Below are positions 5,447 to 9,257 of a DNA stretch of 9,257 nucleotides, one piece after another (within the stretch, counting starts at the first letter, position 1; every line of letters begins with the position of its first letter). A model generated the notes under the pieces. That model saw nothing but the letters and a program-made list of their open reading frames with translations. It had not been told where the DNA came from and did not search any database. The position numbers were made by a program, and so were the translations under genes. Source of the DNA: an uncultured Christensenella sp. (GTDB lineage Bacteria; Bacillota; Clostridia; Christensenellales; Borkfalkiaceae); NCBI GenBank assembly GCA_910578765.1, contig CAJTRW010000022.1:1-9257 (forward strand), read 5' to 3'.

Positions 5447-6152
5447 TTGCAGCTTCCTCCTTGCGTTTATTCCTGATTTTGTTGATTGCGTAAACAATGC
5501 CGTTCTTTATGCCGATAAAGAGCATATCGGCAATTACCGTGAAAAGACCGAAAAGCAAAGGTTCTACACCGATATGAATATAATCGGTAGTATGCTTTAC
5601 GGCATTGATAATTTCGTTAAGACCGAGGTAGCAGTAATTCACCACGATTATTACGAGAATGTAATACAAAATATTTGTAAAAAATGTCCAGAACTGCCTG
5701 AACGGGAACGGAAACATCATATAGGCGTTATACTCTTTCCTGTCCGTTTCCAAATATCTGTAAAGCGGGTTGACCAGCACGTCTACAATCAGACCCATTA
5801 CCGCGCCGGTCAAAACCAGCGAATCGAGCGAGTTTCTGATGTTCAGTCCCCACATTACGAAATAGCACACCGCACCCGCAAACCAAAATTTTACGAACAG
5901 CGCTTTCACCCAGACGGGTATGCGGGCAAGAAAATCGGTTTTGTACGGGTCGAACTGCTTTTGCCTGCCGCGGCGCGAGACGTTTTTGGGGTCGTCCACT
6001 CCGGTACAGTCTGAAATATTCATAGAAATTTCTTCGGCGTTGTCGGCTGTTTCGCCTTTGAGCGCGGCGACAAGCTCGTCCACCTTATCGATTTTCAAAT
6101 CGTAAAAGTTTTCTATGGTAGTTTCCTGAAATTTCTTTTTCTTCTTTGCCAT
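5439..6152 (-). CDS. Four-helix membrane protein with a long cytoplasmic N-terminus, 237 aa
   Basis: I do not recognise a named family. The protein starts MAKKKKKFQETTIENFYDLK and has a soluble, mostly charged N-terminal part of about 83 residues with a helix at 20-33 (KIDKVDELVAALKG). Four membrane segments follow, near 84-104, 110-130, 153-176 and 195-222, and a basic tail. The stretch NPLYRYLETDRKEY...MMFPFPF between segments 2 and 3 looks conserved in style (aromatic, Pro-rich, cytoplasmic) and may be an interaction loop. No EAA loop of ABC permeases is seen. The ATG at 6152 is chosen because AAAGGT lies just upstream; the ATG at 6200 has none and lies in a hairpin. It overlaps GH28 by 8 nt and follows the ABC ATPase block. 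A role in the transport or envelope step of pectin use is inferred from context only. Confidence 0.85.
   Translation of the reverse strand: MAKKKKKFQETTIENFYDLKIDKVDELVAALKGETADNAEEISMNISDCTGVDDPKNVSRRGRQKQFDPYKTDFLARIPVWVKALFVKFWFAGAVCYFVMWGLNIRNSLDSLVLTGAVMGLIVDVLVNPLYRYLETDRKEYNAYMMFPFPFRQFWTFFTNILYYILVIIVVNYCYLGLNEIINAVKHTTDYIHIGVEPLLFGLFTVIADMLFIGIKNGIVYAINKIRNKRKEEAASV
5456..5460 (-). promoter_or_regulatory. Ribosome binding site that decides the GH28 start
   Basis: On the minus strand GGAGG lies inside the last codons of the upstream gene, 9 nt before the GTG at 5446-5444. It is the only good site near the 5' end of the GH28 frame, and it makes translation depend on the upstream gene being read to its end. 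Confidence 0.8.
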
Positions 6153-6173
6153 TGTTACCTTTTTAGGAAAATA

Positions 6174-6197
6174 ACCGACAAAAAATATTTTGCCGGT
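6174..6197 (-). promoter_or_regulatory. Intercistronic hairpin in the operon
   Basis: ACCGGCAAAA pairs with TTTTGTCGGT on the minus-strand RNA over 10 bp with one G-U pair, and the loop is 4 nt. On the plus strand the same position is an A-C mismatch, so the structure suits the sense transcript of the operon. It sits in the only sizeable gap (6153-6225) between operon genes, just upstream of the ribosome site for the 237-residue protein. The trailing TTATTTT is a weak U-tract. It may be a partial terminator or an mRNA-stability element that sets different levels for upstream and downstream genes. Read on the plus strand, a run of eight T follows (6200-6207). Confidence 0.5.
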
Positions 6198-6225
6198 CAT
6201 TTTTTTTCGTTAAATAAATTTAAAA

Positions 6226-6867
6226 TCAAACCTCTGCGCTGGTGTCTATTGCCTCTTTAATTTCGGTAGACTCGACGTTCTTTCTGGTATTGATTTTACC
6301 GATAAGTTTACCGTACAGAGGATACGTTGCCGTAAGCAAAGCCGCAACAGCAACAAGTATGGCATGCGCCAGTACGCCGTTGATTGCATTGTAAATATAC
6401 TTTTCACGGACCGCAAGCTGCGTAGGATTAAGCAACTTGGAAGCTTCGTCCCACGCCACCGTCCACCTGACAAACAAAAGAATATCAAGCGCAAACAAGA
6501 CAGCCATAAATACAAACGTCAGTACAAGCATTACGATTTTAGGCTTTTTACTGCGCTTGGGGAAAGCGTACATAAACAGCAACAATACAAGTATACTGAA
6601 CAAAGTATTGATAAATATGCTTATGGGCACGCCGGACTTGGGATACTCCAAACCCGCCTGCGAAAAGTTTCCGAGTAAAAACAGGTAAACCAGCGACGAT
6701 ACGATAAGCATAAAGAACGCAATATTCATAGGTCTGCGTTTTAATTTAACGGTAAACTTTCTTAACCATTCCTTTATGCCGCCCGCAATTTTCGCTCCGC
6801 GCGAGGGCTTGCTTACGGATTCGGGAGCTGTCTGCTCATCGATTGCAATATTTTCGTTTTCCGACAT
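6226..6867 (-). CDS. Four-helix membrane protein following the ABC ATPase, 213 aa
   Basis: The family is not recognised. A polar N-terminal tail of about 45 residues ends in a basic stretch (WLRKFTVKLKRRP), followed by four predicted membrane segments near 47-67, 81-102, 110-133 and 158-181, and a charged C-terminal tail. The loop between segments 2 and 3 is short and very basic (FPKRSKKPK), so it should be cytoplasmic. That places the N- and C-termini inside and the 24-residue loop between segments 3 and 4 outside. The start at 6867 is set by GGAGG (6876-6880), 8 nt upstream; a GTG at 6876 lies inside that site and cannot be the start. It begins 13 nt after the ATPase stop, so the two are co-transcribed. 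It lacks a permease EAA motif. A partner of the transporter is a context inference. Confidence 0.85.
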   Translation of the reverse strand: MSENENIAIDEQTAPESVSKPSRGAKIAGGIKEWLRKFTVKLKRRPMNIAFFMLIVSSLVYLFLLGNFSQAGLEYPKSGVPISIFINTLFSILVLLLFMYAFPKRSKKPKIVMLVLTFVFMAVLFALDILLFVRWTVAWDEASKLLNPTQLAVREKYIYNAINGVLAHAILVAVAALLTATYPLYGKLIGKINTRKNVESTEIKEAIDTSAEV

Positions 6868-6880
6868 ATTCCGCACCTCC

Positions 6881-7975
6881 TTACCTTATCGCCTTACCCG
6901 GCACTTCTTTGCCCTGTTCGTCAACGGTGGGAAGCTCGAAAAAGTGCATCATCTCGGGGTCGAAGCCGATCTCTATCTCGTCTCCCGCTTGGTAATTACA
7001 CCATTCCGCAAATTTGCAGACAACGTTCTTCACGCCGCCGATTTTGCCGTGGACAAGAGTATTCATGCCGAGGTTTTCGTTGTTGGTTATATGAAGCTTT
7101 ACGTGTCCTGCCCTTGTAATGTTTTCGGGGCGGACGCCAAGTATAATGTTTTTGCCGTCGTAATCCTTTAAAAGTCCGGTCTGCTTTTCATTCAAAGGAT
7201 AATCGAAAAGTTCGCATTTAAAGCAACCTTTTTCTATCACACCCTCGAACATGTTCATGGGGGGCAAACCTATAAACGTAGCAACAAACGTGTTTGCGGG
7301 CTTTTCGTAAAGCTCTATGGGGTTGCCTATCTGCTGGACGTGACCCATTGACATACAAACGATTCTGTCCGCCAAAGTCAAAGCTTCGGTCTGGTCGTGC
7401 GTTACGTACATAATGGTCGCATTAAGCTTTTTATGAAGAAGAATAAGCTCTCTGCGCATCGAACCCCTCAACTTTGCGTCGAGGTTGGATAAAGGCTCGT
7501 CAAACAGGAACACCTTGGGGTTGCGGACGATAGCGCGGCCCATAGCAACACGCTGGCGCTGTCCGCCGGAAAGCTGTTTGGGCTTTTTATTAAGCTGAGA
7601 TTTCAAATCGAGAATCTCCGCCGCCGCCATAACCTTTCTGTGGATTATTTCCTTATTTTCCTTGCGGAGGGTCAATGAAAACGCCATGTTTTCATAAATA
7701 GTCATGTGCCCGTACAGAGCGTAGTTCTGGAAAACCATTGCTATATCTCTGTTTTTGGGCGGTTCTTTTGTGCAGTCCTTACCGTCTATGATAAGACTGC
7801 CCTTTGTTATATCTTCGAGACCGGCGACCATTCTTAGCGTCGTGGACTTGCCGCAACCGGACGGTCCGACAAGGACGATAAATTCGCCGTCTTTAATATC
7901 GAGATTAAAATCGTAAACAGCCTGAACGCCGCCGTCATAAATTTTGTCGAGATGCTGAATATTTACCTCGGGCAT
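6881..7975 (-). CDS. Carbohydrate ABC transporter ATP-binding protein (MsmK/UgpC/MalK type)
   Basis: This is the ATPase subunit that drives sugar import with CUT1-type permeases, located on the cytoplasmic face of the membrane. The 364-residue length and layout match MsmK/UgpC. They include Walker A GPSGCGKS (37-44), Q-loop Q83 in VFQNYALYGHMT, signature LSGGQRQR (135-142), Walker B VFLFDE (155-160), D-loop SNLDAK (163-168) and H-loop His193 in YVTHDQTEA. From about residue 235 there is a C-terminal TOBE/MOBE-like regulatory domain with GVRPE (280-284). The ATG at 7975 is preceded by GAGGTG with normal spacing; a GTG at 7987 is part of that site. It starts 1 nt after the stop of the upstream membrane protein gene, so translation is coupled. 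Gram-positive sugar ATPases are often shared and encoded alone, so being inside the sugar operon with four small membrane proteins is notable. Confidence 0.96.
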   Translation of the reverse strand: MPEVNIQHLDKIYDGGVQAVYDFNLDIKDGEFIVLVGPSGCGKSTTLRMVAGLEDITKGSLIIDGKDCTKEPPKNRDIAMVFQNYALYGHMTIYENMAFSLTLRKENKEIIHRKVMAAAEILDLKSQLNKKPKQLSGGQRQRVAMGRAIVRNPKVFLFDEPLSNLDAKLRGSMRRELILLHKKLNATIMYVTHDQTEALTLADRIVCMSMGHVQQIGNPIELYEKPANTFVATFIGLPPMNMFEGVIEKGCFKCELFDYPLNEKQTGLLKDYDGKNIILGVRPENITRAGHVKLHITNNENLGMNTLVHGKIGGVKNVVCKFAEWCNYQAGDEIEIGFDPEMMHFFELPTVDEQGKEVPGKAIR

Positions 7976-7976
7976 T

Positions 7977-8615
7977 TTACACCTCACCGTTACCGGAAGC
8001 CGTAATTTTTTCTTCCGTTTCTTTCAGCGCTTCTTCCGCCGCGGTTTTAGCGGCGACCGCGTTAGCTTCGTCTTCCGCTTCCATTGCTTTTACAACAGCG
8101 GTAATATCCACTTCGCCCGATTCGACTTTCTTTATATGTTTCTGAAGTCTGACCGACTGAATGATTCCTATAACGCCGGCGCCTATCAGACATGCCGCCG
8201 ACGCGAGGAGATAAACTAAAAGTATTATAAATTCAACCCAGCTTTGGTCGGGTGTAGGATAAAAGCCGAAATAACCCGCAGTCAATATTTTATGGTTAAG
8301 CCCGTAGAGAGGATAACCGAATATACGTAAAATCTGGAACGCCGCCACCACAAACAATACTATGCAGTAGGTCTTGTTATAGTTTTTAACGTTTTCCGAG
8401 GACAAGAAAACCGTAAGCAAAACTATAAGCGTCAGAATTACGGAAAATCCTATAGTAATTGTCCTGAAATGTTCGTCGGTATAAGCATACAAAAGCATGA
8501 AATACAGACAGTTGAATACCAAACCTAAAATAGCCAACACCTGCGCCCATTTGTTTTTCTTGTAGCGCATTATGTCATGGTTTATTATAATCTGGTTAGG
8601 AGTTTTCTTTTCCAT
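7977..8615 (-). CDS. Four-helix membrane protein preceding the ABC ATPase, 212 aa
   Basis: The family is not recognised. A short cytoplasmic N-terminus (MEKKTPNQIIINHDIMRYKK) is followed by predicted membrane segments near 23-45, 52-72, 83-99 and 127-154. A long Ala/Glu/Lys-rich helix (about 160-205) follows and could form a coiled coil in the cytoplasm. The outside loop between segments 3 and 4 (about 100-126) is aromatic and Gly-rich (YPLYGLNHK and GYFGFYPTPDQSW). The ATG at 8615 overlaps the stop codon of the preceding gene in TAATG, and GGGAGG (8623-8628) lies 7 nt upstream, so the start is secure. It ends 1 nt before the ATPase start. No solute-binding, permease EAA or enzymatic motif is seen. 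An accessory subunit of the ABC system is inferred from the tight packing. Confidence 0.86.
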   Translation of the reverse strand: MEKKTPNQIIINHDIMRYKKNKWAQVLAILGLVFNCLYFMLLYAYTDEHFRTITIGFSVILTLIVLLTVFLSSENVKNYNKTYCIVLFVVAAFQILRIFGYPLYGLNHKILTAGYFGFYPTPDQSWVEFIILLVYLLASAACLIGAGVIGIIQSVRLQKHIKKVESGEVDITAVVKAMEAEDEANAVAAKTAAEEALKETEEKITASGNGEV

Positions 8616-9214
8616 TATGCAACCTCCCTGACGAGACCGCTTTCAAGAAGCTTCTTTTCGCCTTGCATAAGTTTTATTTTCCAGACGAGATTAGCGACAA
8701 ATCCTCCACATACCAGCAATAAAAGAACCGCCATAGCATAACCCGTAGGCAAAGTCCAGGTAGTATACTTCCACTCGCCGGGAATCATGCTTTCGAATTC
8801 GTCCTTAGCCGCAACCCAGTCTATTTTGTCAACCAAAGACTGACAATTGACTACAAGCGCTATAATTACAATAGCAAGCGTCAAAGAATATGCGATTGCA
8901 ATGCCTATGGAAACATAATTGGTAACGTAATACTTACGTCTTTTACCGGTACCCGTAATATAGTTGAGTGCTACAACCAATATCATGACTATACCCATTA
9001 TCAAAAGCGTATCGCTTACGCCCTGAGACGCTTCGTATAAATCTTTGATGCCGGCAACGGTTTCCTCACCGCTCTTTGTGTTGTACAATATAGCGTTCTG
9101 GTGAATCTGGAACAAAGTCCCGCTACAGAACAGCAACGCGTACACCGCGGACAGCGCCGCAATGATAAGCGCGACCAGCATAAAGATTTTTTGGAACCTC
9201 ATCTGAATTTTCAT
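8615..9214 (-). CDS. Four-helix membrane protein, first complete gene of the operon in the window, 199 aa
   Basis: The family is not recognised. Predicted membrane segments lie near 10-32, 68-88, 99-122 and 156-178. The extracellular loop between segments 1 and 2 is about 35 residues (with ETVAGIKDLYEASQG). The loop between segments 2 and 3 is short and basic (TGTGKRRKYY) and should be cytoplasmic. The loop between segments 3 and 4 is about 33 residues, acidic and Trp-rich (EWKYTTWTLP). The first hydrophobic segment could also act as an uncleaved signal anchor. The ATG at 9214 has GGGGA (9221-9225) 6 nt upstream; the internal ATG at 9202 is less well placed. It shares the 1-nt TAATG overlap with the next gene. 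Topology matches the 212- and 213-residue proteins, suggesting a distant family relation. Function is unknown. Confidence 0.85.
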   Translation of the reverse strand: MKIQMRFQKIFMLVALIIAALSAVYALLFCSGTLFQIHQNAILYNTKSGEETVAGIKDLYEASQGVSDTLLIMGIVMILVVALNYITGTGKRRKYYVTNYVSIGIAIAYSLTLAIVIIALVVNCQSLVDKIDWVAAKDEFESMIPGEWKYTTWTLPTGYAMAVLLLLVCGGFVANLVWKIKLMQGEKKLLESGLVREVA

Positions 9215-9257
9215 GTCAATTCCCCGATTAATTTACCTCATGCGCCCGCCCGAAGGC

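Noticed and set aside
5447..5497. Upstream extension of GH28 to an ATG at 5497
   Set aside because: It has no Shine-Dalgarno site, overlaps the preceding gene by 59 nt, and the extra residues do not fit the FnIII strand. The GTG at 5446 has GGAGG at 9 nt.
6153..6200. Upstream extension of the 237-residue membrane protein to an ATG at 6200
   Set aside because: It has no ribosome site, is preceded by an A-run, and the segment coincides with the intercistronic hairpin.
7976..7987. GTG at 7987 as the start of the ABC ATPase
   Set aside because: The GTG belongs to the GAGGTG ribosome site and would overlap the upstream gene. The ATG at 7975 gives the usual MsmK-like N-terminus.
9215..9257. 3' end of an upstream operon gene at the right edge
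   Set aside because: The minus strand has stop codons in all three frames in this short stretch (for example endings LRAGA or FGRAHEVN), so a gene end is likely. The frame and product cannot be decided from 43 bases.

Overview
The window looks like a chromosomal piece of an uncultured anaerobic gut-type Clostridia (Firmicutes/Bacillota). The reasons are an L27 with the short N-terminal extension typical of Firmicutes, an L21-leader-like 5' region in front of rplU, strong AGGAGG-type ribosome binding sites, consensus sigma-A promoters, and a plant-polysaccharide locus with an MsmK/UgpC-like ATPase. This is inferred from content, and no species can be named.

Region 1 (1-611) holds a cluster of degenerate 'TTCTGAGGCTTGCCGAAGAATCTG' type dispersed repeats, one of them a long imperfect hairpin. 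It is followed by a leftward gene for an uncharacterised, probably helical-bundle protein. Region 2 (612-1505) is the ribosomal operon: a sigma-A promoter inside a 9-bp inverted repeat, an L21-leader-like region, rplU, rpmA and a Rho-independent terminator. The prp gene often found between rplU and rpmA, and the obg gene often found after rpmA, are both absent here. Region 3 (1506-2760) has a GNAT acetyltransferase starting just after that terminator. Next comes an AraC-family regulator whose near-consensus promoter sits so close to its ATG that the mRNA may be leaderless. A perfect 12-bp bidirectional terminator closes the region.

Region 4 (2761-9257) is one leftward operon that continues beyond the right edge. 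In transcription order it encodes two four-helix membrane proteins (9214-8615 and 8615-7977), an ABC ATPase of the MsmK/UgpC type (7975-6881), two more four-helix membrane proteins (6867-6226 and 6152-5439), a signal-less GH28 polygalacturonase-like hydrolase (5446-3908), and a GH105 unsaturated rhamnogalacturonyl/glucuronyl hydrolase (3900-2761). Genes are packed with 1-8 nt overlaps or very short gaps. The one larger gap, 73 nt, carries a hairpin.

The simplest reading is uptake of pectin-derived oligosaccharides by an ABC importer, with GH28 and GH105 trimming them in the cytoplasm under the convergent AraC regulator. The binding protein and classical permeases would lie outside the window. 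The unexplained part is the set of four small four-helix membrane proteins around the ATPase. They do not look like normal MalF/MalG permeases and are the best candidates for something undescribed.
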